64,000 nt of DNA from Rhipicephalus microplus (Eukaryota > Arthropoda > Arachnida > Ixodida > Ixodidae), in the NCBI RefSeq assembly GCF_043290135.1, contig NC_134710.1:318516616-318580615 (forward strand), written 5' to 3'. Below are positions 35,201-47,200 of the stretch, piece after piece. Position 1 is the first letter of the stretch. Each line of letters starts with the position of its first letter. Under the pieces are notes generated by a model. The model was not told where the DNA came from. It searched no databases and saw only the letters and a program-made list of their open reading frames with translations. Both the position numbers and the translations under genes were made by a program.

Positions 35201-38200
35201 CTCGAAAGTTAGGCTTGTTCAAGCACATCATATGCACACTTGACCTCTTGCTCGGATGCCAGAGAGGGTAGGGAAGAGATTTGGCTTGTGAAGGCTACAT
35301 GGGAGAGCAGCAAGGGTTTCAAGCTCACGTCCTCATCCTCGTTTGCGCCGCTTTAAAAAAGTTTTCTCAGCTCGAAATGAACCGATTGAAAAAATGTTTG
35401 TGGCATAATGCTCTTCAACGGACACACAACTGCCACGGTCTAACTAAAATTTGTTATGGGGCCTGGTGAGTGGCCCTTTAAGGCAGGCACCAGTCCGTCC
35501 AATATATATTTTTTTTTTCAAGTTAGCGGGATGTTATACACTATACCACATGCGCATGGTACAAAATGGGTGCGATGATTGACAGAGCAAGTATTCCTCC
35601 GTGACTGACCGTTCTATCTATTGCAGCACATGCTTTTCACAGATTAGTATAAGGGGAATTACAAAAGTTGGTCGCACGTGCTATAAGCTGTCTTTCTCTT
35701 TTTGTCCCAGCAATTGCTTATAGAGGTCCAGAGGTGAGGATGAAACGGAGCACTTTCTTGTTTTCTTTGAACAGACACATGGCCAACATATAGACATTGT
35801 GCGTGGCTCACTTACCTGCACCTCGACGCGCTGAAACACGGGCATGATGCAGCACACTGCGGTGGCTGCGATAGATATGCTGCGCATGATGTTTAAATCA
35901 GCCAATTGCCTCTTTCCAGATGACTAGGAACTTTATTGTAAGTTCCATGCTGTGTGCTGCACTATAATGTTTGGCTCACAGAAGCCATAACTATCGATCG
36001 GTAGCATGGTCCGTGTAAAAAATTGTTGTAAGGCCCCTTTAAGCCATTGAAGAAGTGTTGCCCATGGCAGAACAGGACTCATGCGTGCTTGTTGTCTATT
36101 CAGAAGGTGTTCGGGGGATGACACACCAGCGTCAGGGCCCCTGGTGCATAGTCTACAGACTGGATCATATAATACGTCTACCCTCACGGTAATGCAATAA
36201 CAGTGTATTGCATGCATCTGTTATTGCATTTACATGAAGTGTAGATGTGGTCTCACAGATAACAGTCAAGTATTGATAAAAAAATAATGTTGTTGTTGGG
36301 GTTTAACACCCCAAACCACCTTATAATTATGTGGTGGAAGGCTAAAGAAATTTCGACCACCTGTGGTTGTTTAGCGTGACCTAATTCTAAGCATACAGGC
36401 CTCAAGCATTTTCACATCCATTGAAAATGCGGCCGCGGCAACCAGAATTCGATCTTGCGACCTGCTGGTCGGCAGCAGAGTGCTTCAGACGCTAGGCCAC
36501 CGTGGCAGCTTTGATAAAAAGTGACTCTACATGCTAAAGAGAGGTAATGTTATCTATGTGCTTATACCTCTTTGATTGTAAATTGTTATACTATTTTCTT
36601 TGTATCTGCACCTGTAAGGACTTCAACTATGCTTGTATATAGACTAACAAGAATTTTTATTTACCTGTTCAATACCATGAAAGGAGAGGAGAGGTATGTG
36701 GTGTTTGCCAGTTACCGTAGCTTTAAAATTGCTTGCAGGCAGCTTAGCGCAATTTGTGTTAAGTACAAGTTAAGAATGGTGCTTTTTGTTAAAGGAGCAG
36801 GTCTTGAAGATGCAGAAAGCACTTTTTTTTTTACAGCACTAGTGTTATGTTGTTCTGTAAGTGCATGTTTCAACAACAGTGTGTGAACAAGCGTGCATAC
36901 AGCTGGGCAGAGATTTTCAGTCTGATGCGTTTCATGCAAACAGCTTCAAAAAGGTCGCTAGGCATCCTTGTAGATAACCCAATGGGGGCATCTGCAGGCA
37001 CCTGTTGCTGGGTGGCAGTCGGGGTCATGTGGCAGCGCTAGACTGGGTCACCAAGCGCCTTCTATGCGAGACCAATGTGATGGAATCTGTGCATGCTGTC
37101 CAGTGGCTGCACATGCCCACCATGTTTGCTGTGGCGCAGAAGTCCTGGACATACATCTACGATAACCAAGGGGTTGAACTGCACTGCCTGAAAGCCCTGG
37201 ACAGTGTGCTACGCATGACCTTCCTTCCGTACCACTTCTTGCTTGTGACAGCTGTAAGTTCATATAAGTTTACCTCGATGTAGTGTTTCCAACACTAATA
37301 TTTCTTAGCATCCTGAAGCCTATATCCATCCAATGCCAGATGTATGGCTGTAAAGTACCAAACAAGAAGCCATGACTCTGGTAGTAGTGACTCTGGTAGT
37401 ATTGCAAATGGTACATTTTGCATAAACAAGCCTTTCATTTTTCTCCCTGAGCAATACTTTGACTCACTAAGTATGAACAGTACTGTTGTGTGAGTTGGTG
37501 GCCCGTTACATTAAAGCTTCATTTCAGGAGAAATGTTTGCTTAATGTTGTATTGCTTTACTTGCTCCCCCTGTAGTTTGGTGCTGCTGTCTACAAGCACT
37601 CTAACTTTAAACCACATAAATTTTGATGTGGTGTTTTTTTTGTTGATATTTTTCATGTCTAATTTTCTTTTAATATGATCTGAATTCATTGTGAGCTTTC
37701 TATAGCAGTGGTTCTTAGCTGCAGATGTTTCGAGACCCTTTGTGGACCGACCTGTGGAAGTAATGAGGGATGCCTGGCAGTGAGAGAAAAATGGAAAGGG
37801 GGATTCATAGCTTAATACAGCATGCAAGATGAAGTAGGTGCCCTTTATTTCTTCCTGGCAAAGAATTGTCAAACTAAAGTGCCATGTCAATTCAAATCTC
37901 AACAGCATGTCAACAAGTTGTGCAGTCTGCAGTGACATTGCACATGGTTCTAGTTACGTTTGCTGTTCAAATATGGAAGCAGCTTAAAAAAGTATGCTTG
38001 CGTGCATATGTCGTAGAAAACTGCAACAAGAGCTCATGGAGAAATCATTAGCCAGGTCCACCGCAATGCATCTGTTATGCAATAAAGCATACCAAAAATC
38101 ACCAGACTTAGTGTCACAAAAAACCTTTTTTATGGTTAAGTTTTGTAGACCCCCCCCCCCCCCCCCTAAAATGATATTGCAGACCTCTTGCGATTTGCGT

Positions 38201-41200
38201 AATACATACTCCCATTTGATAACCACTGTTCTACAAAGTTATTCACTTTGTTCCTTGTTCTATGTGAAGCATTGTAGTTGCCCCTAAAATGTGTGTATTT
38301 TATAACACAGTCCTGATTGAAGCATGGCATGCACTCAAATCCAGCTTCAACATGTTGAGCAAGGAAAATGTTTTCAGGACTGAAGAAGCTGGGAAGTAAT
38401 TTATTTTAATACAACTTTCGTAAAAGCTTTATATTGTGCTCTCCAATCAATTTGTGTTTATTCATTATTGTTGGTATCTTTATTCCTTTTACAGAGTGAG
38501 AAAGGTTACCTTTCTTGGCTTGATACGTCCATAGGCAAAATGGTGGCTCAGTTCAATGCAAAATCTGGCCGCCTGAACGTTATGAAGCAGAATCCCTACA
38601 ATGCTGTCGTCCTAACGGGCCACACAAATGGTGAGTATAGGTTCATGGGCAAATTAGTGGTGTCATAATATCTAATGCTCAATTGTTATCCCTATTTTAA
38701 AACAGGGCAAGGACCCTTCCTCAGTTTCGAGTTATAGGCCCATTGCACTTGCGAGCTGCCTTTGTAAACTTTTTGAAAAGATGATAAACTGCCGACTTTT
38801 ACATTTTCTTGAAACACACAATATGCTCCACTGATTCCAGTGTGGGTTTAGAGAGGGTAGATCCACCACTGACCATCTGGTGCGCATTGAGGCAGAGATC
38901 TGAGACGTTTTCATCCACAAACAATACTTCCTCGCTGTGTTTCTCGATATCGAGAAGGCTTACGACACAACATGGTGCTTTGGCATATTAAGAGACTTGT
39001 CTCACCTGGGTGTACGCAGTAGTATGCTTTCCATAATCGAGAGTTACTTGTCCAATTGGACATTCCGTGTCCGTGTGGGCAGTGTTCTCTCCCAAACATT
39101 TGTCCAAAAAACGGGAGTACCGCAAGGTGGTGTACTTAGTTGTACACTTTTTATTATAAAAATGAATTCCTTGCACCTGTCCATCCCCCACAATATGTTC
39201 TATTGTACATATGTCGATGACGTCCAGCTTGGCTTTAAGTCATGCAACCTGGCAATGTTTCAGCGGCATGTTCAGCTAGGTTTAAACAAGGTCTCCAAAT
39301 GGGCAGAGGAAAACAAATTCCGAGTGAACCCACAAAAAAGCACGTGTGTCTTGTTCTCCCGAAAGTGAGGCATGCACTCAGAATCTGACACTGAACTGAA
39401 CAGTCAACGTCTGTCTGTTAGTCTGTTAATGCGGAGCATAAATTCTTAGGGTTAATCTTGAACAAGTTGGCCTTTGTACCGCACATCAAGTATTTAAAAA
39501 CAAAATGTGTAAAAGCCATGAATGTTCTAACTAAAAGTGTTGTCATATTCTACGTGGGGTAGTTACAGGCAATGCCTCATGAATTTGTATAAAAGCCTCA
39601 TTTGCACCCGCTTAGATTATGGGGCCGTTGTTTATCAGTCTGCGACTCAAAGTGCCTTGAAGATGCTGGACCCCGTGCACCATTTGGGCATTCGTCTTTC
39701 TACGGGTGCTTTCCGCACTAGCCCTGTGGAAAGCCTGTATGTGGAATTGAAGGAGTGGTCACTCCACTTATAGAGATGTTACACATCTTTTCTTTGATGT
39801 GTTTTACGACAGCCAGTATTGCATAAGCTTCTCCTGTGAAAATGCTTGCATCAGGATTAAGAACGCCGGCCTCGGAAAAGGATCGGCCCACCGCTGCATA
39901 TGACAAAAAAGTGTTGGACTTTGAGGCATCGATAAAGAACTCAGGGCATATGTATTTATGTTGTAGTTCTAGAAAGTATGTATGTGTGCAAGTGGTGCGT
40001 GCTTTGTGACTTCAACAAAAGAGACATCACAGTCTATAAGCTGCCACTGCCACGGCGGTAGATATGCAGCAGGAGCCATCAAACAGTGTTCCAGAAGTGG
40101 CACATCTGTTTCCTCAGCGAGCCCTTTCACACGAAGTGAGTAGGGCTGCCTCATTGAAGGGCGGCTGTGGAACAGGGCAGAATAAGACCGATTATTGATT
40201 ATGAAATGAGAGGGGTGTTTTTTGTCTACGTTCACCTTGAGGTAGTACACAAAAAGGCGGTAGTACACACAGATTCTCTAAGAGTGGTTAAAGCTCTAAA
40301 AACCCCTAAAAAACGCAAGAACCCCGTGCTGGTGTCACTTTACTCGCTTCTGTGCACACTGTGCACTTTAAAACAGCATGTCGTTGTCTGCTGGGTGCCA
40401 GGGCGCTGTGAGATACAAGAGAACGTCTTGGCCGACAAGCTGGCTGCTTCCGCCAACTTCCTTATTACAGCACTTATTCTCAAAGTTCTTGCGACAGCAT
40501 GTTCACATTGTACAAGTGCGCAGTTATTTCTTCATTAGAAATTTTGGGTCATGAGTTTGTTGACTAGCTGTTTAAAGGCCAACTCTGGTGATTTTCTACC
40601 AATGTTAAAGTAATCTTGCTTTGATGTTCTTTAGGTGCTACTGTCACAGGCTTGATGGTTTAAATACTGAGCAAATTTGAAAATAGTTTTGAATAAGCAA
40701 AAAAGCACAACACTAAAACACAACCGAGCAGCACCGTCTTCGTTTGATTTATAACTGTTGTGTCCCGACTTCGAAAAGCACCTTTGTTCCCGAGCAAACC
40801 CCCAATGTCTAAGCGGTTTCTCGTACCTGCAGGCGCCTGGTTGTCGAGTGTACCCCCTCTCCCCCACTCGTCACAAGCGAGTCGTGACTTGTTTCTCACG
40901 GTAGTTCGACTGCCACCTCTGAGTAGGAATAAACAATTTTTTTGCCCGTCCAGACTGTCTATGCTTTTTGGACCATCGCACCCCACGTATACGTCCTTAG
41001 GCCAACGACAACCCAAACATAACAGTGGTGATGAGGCAGTGGATTTTCGCCTATGCTTTTGACAAGCTGCAAGTCATGGCTATGCACAGGCTCCAAAATC
41101 TGCTACCCGGATTCAACGGCTCATTATGGTCATCATGGTTTGTACGCCTCCAGTTTTACTTCGAGGTTAACATCACTGATGCAGCAAAGAAGGGAGCCAA

Positions 41201-44200
41201 CCTGCTAAGGCTGTGCAGGGAGTAGACATACGACACAGTCTGTGCCCTGATTCAGACACGCACTTCAGCAACCGTAAACTGCAACATCGTAGCTGCACTA
41301 CTGAGGCACTATGATCCAACGCCATCAGAGGTCTACAGCCGAGCCCGCTTCCAACGGCAAGACCAACTTGAAGGCGAAAAAGTGAGTGACTATGTAGCAG
41401 CTCTCAAAAAGCTTGCTGCTGACTGCAATTCTGGGACACCGACCTCAACAACTTCAACTGCTGCACAAGAAAGAGGATCGACTGCCGCACCTGCTAACAC
41501 CACTATGCTCCCTTTGGACATAATGTTGCATGACTGTTTTGTGTGTGAACTGCGCAACAAAGGCCTACAACACCTGTTCACAGAGATGAGTCTCACCTTC
41601 CCCAGGCATACGACATCGCTCAGCGACCATGAGCGCTGGTCACCAGCAGAGAGATGTTCGACGGAATGTCGAACCGGTACATCACATCATTGAAAAGTCA
41701 AGCCAGTCTACGACTACGGCTAGTTGAAGAAGGAAAACACAACGCTGTTGGTGGTGCGACGACGTGCGCGATCCCCAGGTATGAAGATTCAAGACAGCTA
41801 CGTGCAGCTTTTGCCAAAAATGGGGACACATTGAAAAGGCATGCATTACCAAGTGCAAACAGCTCCGACCGAAGACTTCAGTTCAATGGAACAACAAGGT
41901 CGCACAAGTGTGTCTAACACAAGATAACACAACTAGAACAGCACTAACATCATCGGCACTCCATCACTTGAACACCGTTGTGAACATTGGCACGAAACCT
42001 AAAATAAGGAAGGAAATCATGCTACGCCAGCAGCCCATAAAGTGAAAGTGGATTCCGGAGGAGCATGAACGCTCATCAGTGAGGACACTTTTCGAGCTAC
42101 TTGGAACGAGGACGCGCAAGCTCTCTTGCAAAATGACACGCAGCTGAGAACGTGGTTTGAACATTCCCTTCCACTACTGGGCTGCGCCAACATTGCAAAA
42201 TGACACGCAGCTGAGAACGTGGTTTGAACATTCCCTTCCACTACTGGGCTGCGCCAACATTGACATCTGCTACAACGATGAGACCCACAGCCCCCCTGTT
42301 TGTCACACATGGCTCCTGATCAAGCCTTTTATGACTAAATTGGTTCACCCCTCTTGGAGCGGTCATTGGTGGAGTTCACCGTAACTGTTCAAAGCACCAC
42401 AAGGCAAACGCCAGGAAGACTGATGGTTGGACGAGAAATGGAATGGAAACCCAGCTGACAGCAATTGTCGCAGAACCCTCATCGCAAAAACACCATCGGG
42501 GGAAGGAAAGCTCCCGCATAACAGGAGATTTGGAATTGGGCAATGCATATATGCACGCCAGTTCAACAAAAAACCCGACTGGGTTGAAGCGACGGCACTC
42601 AAATGCATAGGTTCACGGTCATAGCTTGTCGACATAGGCTGAAAGGCCACTCGCCGCCACATTAATCAGCTACTTCATTCAGGGAATTCGCCAAGGGAGG
42701 CTCTCTTTCAAGCAGGCACCCCAACAGAAGCATCGTTACACTAGCCTGGCATCTCGCACCAGTTGAATCAGTGCTGCCGATCAGCTTGTAACACTAAGAC
42801 AGTGACACGCAGCAAGCGGAGGCTTCACTGAACGCGCTCGGAGCGTCCACGCCCGCACGGCGACCCCCGGACCGCTTCCAAGCAATAATCAGGAGGGAGG
42901 AGATGTTGTGTCCGGACTCCAAAAAGAACGTATGTTCCCGAGTGAACCCCCAACATCTTAGCGGTTCCCCGTACCTGCAGGCACATTGTTGTCGAGTGCT
43001 TCACCTCTCCCCCACTCATTACAAGCGAGTCACGACTCGTTTCTCACGGCAGTTCGGCTGCCACCTTCAAGTAGGAATAAACAAATTTTTACCTGTCCAG
43101 ACTATGTATGCTTTTTGGACCACCGTGCCCCACGCATACGTCCTTGTACCAACGTAAACCCCGGACATAACAATAACCCTGTAAAGACTAGAGGTCATAC
43201 AAGGCATGCCAGTTGCGCCAGCACGAAATGAACGCTACAAAAGCCGTGAAGAGCAGACATTCAGTGAAAAGGTGACCACATCATACGAGCTGCAGTTTGT
43301 CGGTGACAGTACTATGTGCACAAGCTCCTTAGAGCTCCGTACAATGACAGCTGCGATTCGTATTCATTTCAGAGCCAACTAGAATCGTAATTCCTCTTCG
43401 ATTAAGTAAAGCACACTGTGTTATGTGCTTTCCCTTATGTCCACTACAGTAGGAATAAACAAAAGCTCCACTTGTCCATACCACTAAAGTTCATGAGCGA
43501 ACTTAAGTTCTTTAATAATGTTATGGGAAGAATGAATTAGTTTATGCATAGCAACATTTAACGCCATCATGTAGTGTTTCATTCCACTCCGTCAATTTTC
43601 GTGGAGCACCTCTTTCTATTCCATGGAGTGAGTGTTGCTTTGAATCCACTCAGATTCCCTTATTGGACAGTCTTGCTCCAAAACGAGCAAAAAAGCGTGC
43701 TCCTACATTGCCATTGCAATTTAGTCCTAGCTTTTGTTCTCCTAGTGTGCTCCATGAAAGACAGCTTGAGAGAAAATGGTGGCCAAAGGCTACCACGTGG
43801 CCAGAGAGTGCGCACGAAGTGGCCTCACTGGTGACTTGACACCAAGAGTGTTGACGCATAGATTGCACACTTACACCATCATAAAAAATGCTCATTTCTC
43901 CTACTGCAGGTGTTGTAAAGATGTGGTCTCCTAACATGAGGGAACCAGCTGTGACTATGCTTTGTGCTAAGGCACCTGTTCGAGACCTTGCTGTGGACCA
44001 GCGTGGCCTGTGAGTAATCTGGTCAATTATAAACTTTGACTCAAAAACAAATCAGAGAGCCACACAAAAATGTTAATAATTCAGTAGCATCATATTGTCA
44101 TGAGGTCGTGACGTGGCCGAAGACAGGAAACTTCGTGTTGGGATTTACCTGTTTATTTGGGCGAACCTGTGCCCGGTAAAGGGAAAGTCTAATTACAGCA

Positions 44201-47200
44201 GCAGTCTTGCACAGATAGCAGTCTCAGACTGATGGCGGCGAACGCAGCGTCGGCCTTCGATCAACAACTCACAAGCGGCGAAGCGCGTCGGCATTTATAC
44301 CCTTGCCGTCGAATGTTCTAGCGTTATCGCTGGCGGTGGCGTAGGTTCCAGAACAATCTGTACCGTTCGCACAGTGGGCGTGATCTTATCGAAATGATCT
44401 ACTACAGTCCGGAACCTTCTCGAAACTTGCAGGCGCGGTTTGCGCCGAGAATCTTGTGGTGTTTCGGAACGATAACAAAAACTTGGGAAATGGAACGTGG
44501 CATTGCCCCCCTCTGAAAAAAAAAGGCATCGTCCCGATGCTTTAACTAAAGATGAAGGTACAATAACAATGCAAGAAAGTACAATGAATAAATTACAATA
44601 CAACAATAATACAAAAAACACTGTTTCAGTTTGTTAACTTGCATGAAACGGCTTGAGGCGCGCGACATGGACGACTTCAGGTCGCGATCGGCGTCGTTGA
44701 GAGTTCGTGATGCCGTCGGGGACAACCTTGTAATCAAGTGGGCCGAGACGTCGAACCACCTTGTACGGTCCGAAGTACCGTCGCAGAAGCTTTTCACTTA
44801 GTCCACGTCGGCGTATCGGCGTCCACACCCAAACACGTTCACCGGGCTGGTATTCCACGAAGCGTCGTCGAAGATTGTAACGGTGGCTGTCGGTCGTCTG
44901 TTGATTCTTGATACGGAGACGCGCAAGTTGTCGGGCTTCTTCGGCGCGTCGAAGGTACTCGCTCACATTGAGGTTTTCTTCGTCGGTGACGTTGGGTAAC
45001 ATGGCATCGAGCGTCGTTGCCGGGCTCCTTCCGTAGACGAATTTGTATGGAGATATCTGCGTCGTCTCCTGCACCGCCGTGTTGTATGCGAAGGTCACAT
45101 ACGGAAGAATGGCGTCCCACTTCTTGTGTTCGACATCGACGTACATTGACAGCATGTCGGCGATCGTCTTGTTAAGCCGCTCGGTGAGGCCGTTGGTCTG
45201 TGGGTGGTACGCTGTCGTCCGGCGGTGGTTTGTTTGGCTGTATGCCAAGATCGCTTGAGTTAAGTCGGCAGTGAATGCCGTTCCTCTGTCGGTGATAAGG
45301 ACCTCCGGGGCGCCATGACGTAGGACGATATTTTCGACGAAGAACTTGGCTACCTCGGATGCACTGCCTTTTGGCAGGGCTTTTGTCTCGGCGTAGCGGG
45401 TGAGGTAGTCGGTAGCTACCATGATCCACTTGTTTCCGAAAGCCGACGTCGGGAACGGCCCCAGTAGGTCCATACCAATCTGCTGGAAAGGTCGGCAAGG
45501 TGGATCAATTGGCTGCAGAAGTCCCGCTGGCCTTGTCGGCGGTGTCTTGCGTCGCTGACAGTCCCGGCATGTCCTCACATAACGAGTGACATCGGTGGTA
45601 AGACGTGGCCAGTAGTACCTTTCTTGTATCCTCGCGAGCGTGCGGGAAACACCGAGGTGCTCTGCCATCGGATCGTCGTGCAGGGCCTGCAGGAGTTCTG
45701 GTCGCAGTGCTAAAGGCACCACAAGGAGGTACTTAGCTCGAAGCGGTGAAAAGTTTTTCTTTTGTAGAAGACCGTTTCGTAGAAAGAACGACGCAAGTGC
45801 GCGCTTGAATACCTTCGGGACTTCGGCGGTCCTGCCTTCGAGGTATTCTATTAGGGCCTTAAGTTCCGGGTCGGCCCGCTGTCGTTCGGCGAAATCGTCG
45901 GTAGTTATCGTTCCCAAGAAGTAGTCGTCATCCGGGTCGTCGGGTAGCGGTAGGTCGACAGGCGCACGAGAGAGACAGTCAGCGTCGGAGTGTTTTTTGC
46001 CGGACTTGTAAATGACAGTAATGTCATATTCTTGAAGTTTCAGGCTCCATCGTGCGAGGCGACCTGAAAGGTCCTTCCGCTTGTGAGTTGTTGATCGAAG
46101 GCCGACGCTGCGTTCGCCGCCATCAGTCCGAGACTGCTATCTGTGCAAGACTGCTGCTGTAATTAAACTTTTCCTTTACCGGGCACAGGTTCGCCCAAAT
46201 AAACAGTTAAATCCCAACACGAAGTTTCCTGTCTTCGGTCACGTCACGACCCCGTGACATCTGGTGGAGGTGCTGCTTCGTTCATGTACCGGACGCCCCC
46301 GTCAAGCCATGTACCCAGCACCTCCACCAGATGTCACGGGGTCGTGAGGTGGTTGAAGACGGGAAACTTCGTGTTGTGACAAGTTGTGTAAAACGACCGC
46401 GTTTATATTCTAGGAGCATCTTTTACCTATAAAAATTATTTTTGTGGATACACGCAGATTACATGCAATTTTTAGTATATTTTTACTTCTTTAAAAATCC
46501 ACAACTCAGGAGGGCTAACATCACAGTCCTCGTTTCAAAGTGACATTTAGTGTTGTAGTGTGACAGCATGCAGGTAAAATGACATTATGTCTGCTTAATG
46601 TCATTTGTTCTTAATGGCATTAGGTTTGCCGTCTCACAGGGGTATGATTCTTTTTTTTTTTTTCCTTTTTACTAAAGTTACCTCGTGGCTGAGGCATCAC
46701 AATTACAGGTGCATTTAACACGATAGCATTAAAGGGACCGACAACTGTTTTTTTGCGACTACGCTTTTTCCGGCACGACCGTATGCTTACCATTTGCAGT
46801 TCGTAACTGCAGTAGTCACTCCCAAAAGCACGTAGTTATTTCATAAGCAGTATTTTTCTATTTGAAAGGCTCTCAACACGGACATGCCTTTTTGTACAGT
46901 AACACTGAGAATTGATTGCAATGCCAATAGCCCTTCTGGCAACTTGTGCATGCTGTCATTGATCTGCTTTCGCAGGAGTTTCTGTAACTATGCTTAACCA
47001 CGTTTATTCTGAGATTTAAAACTATTTTTGAAAATAACATTGTGTTACAATGAGACGATATGGCTTTATACAGCTACCTTTTATTTTTACCGCGTTGCAT
47101 GCACCTGCGCCCAAGGTTGATGCGCCTGTGTCGTTCATGGCTTGTCCCATCGTCGTTACTTTCTCGACACACGAACCAAGTCAAGTCATCGAAAACGTCA

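Larger units (their letters stand above)
40756..43172 (+). mobile_element. Complete short LTR retrotransposon with gag remains, 5-bp TSD
   Basis: Two 269-bp LTRs (40756-41024 and 42904-43172) starting TGTTGTGTCC and ending CATAACA, flanked by the duplication ATAAC (40751-40755, 43173-43177). The 1.88-kb interior carries decayed gag and the start of protease only. Polymerase and integrase are absent, so it depended on a relative. Confidence 0.92.
44096..46375 (-). mobile_element. Truncated Ty3/gypsy retrotransposon with rearranged LTRs
   Basis: Minus-oriented 3' LTR (44096-44502), then the 3' part of pol (44634-46081) with a good open frame. The 5' part of pol, gag and the normal 5' LTR are absent. 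In their place are an inverted LTR piece (46076-46258, plus orientation), a primer-site region, and a short LTR end in minus orientation (to 46375). It lies in WDR46 intron 6. Confidence 0.88.

Noticed and set aside
38994..39191. Minus-strand frame in the LINE RT region
   Set aside because: Antisense shadow of the RT frame.
44839..45498. Other frames overlapping the integrase
   Set aside because: Shadows of the GC-rich pol frame.
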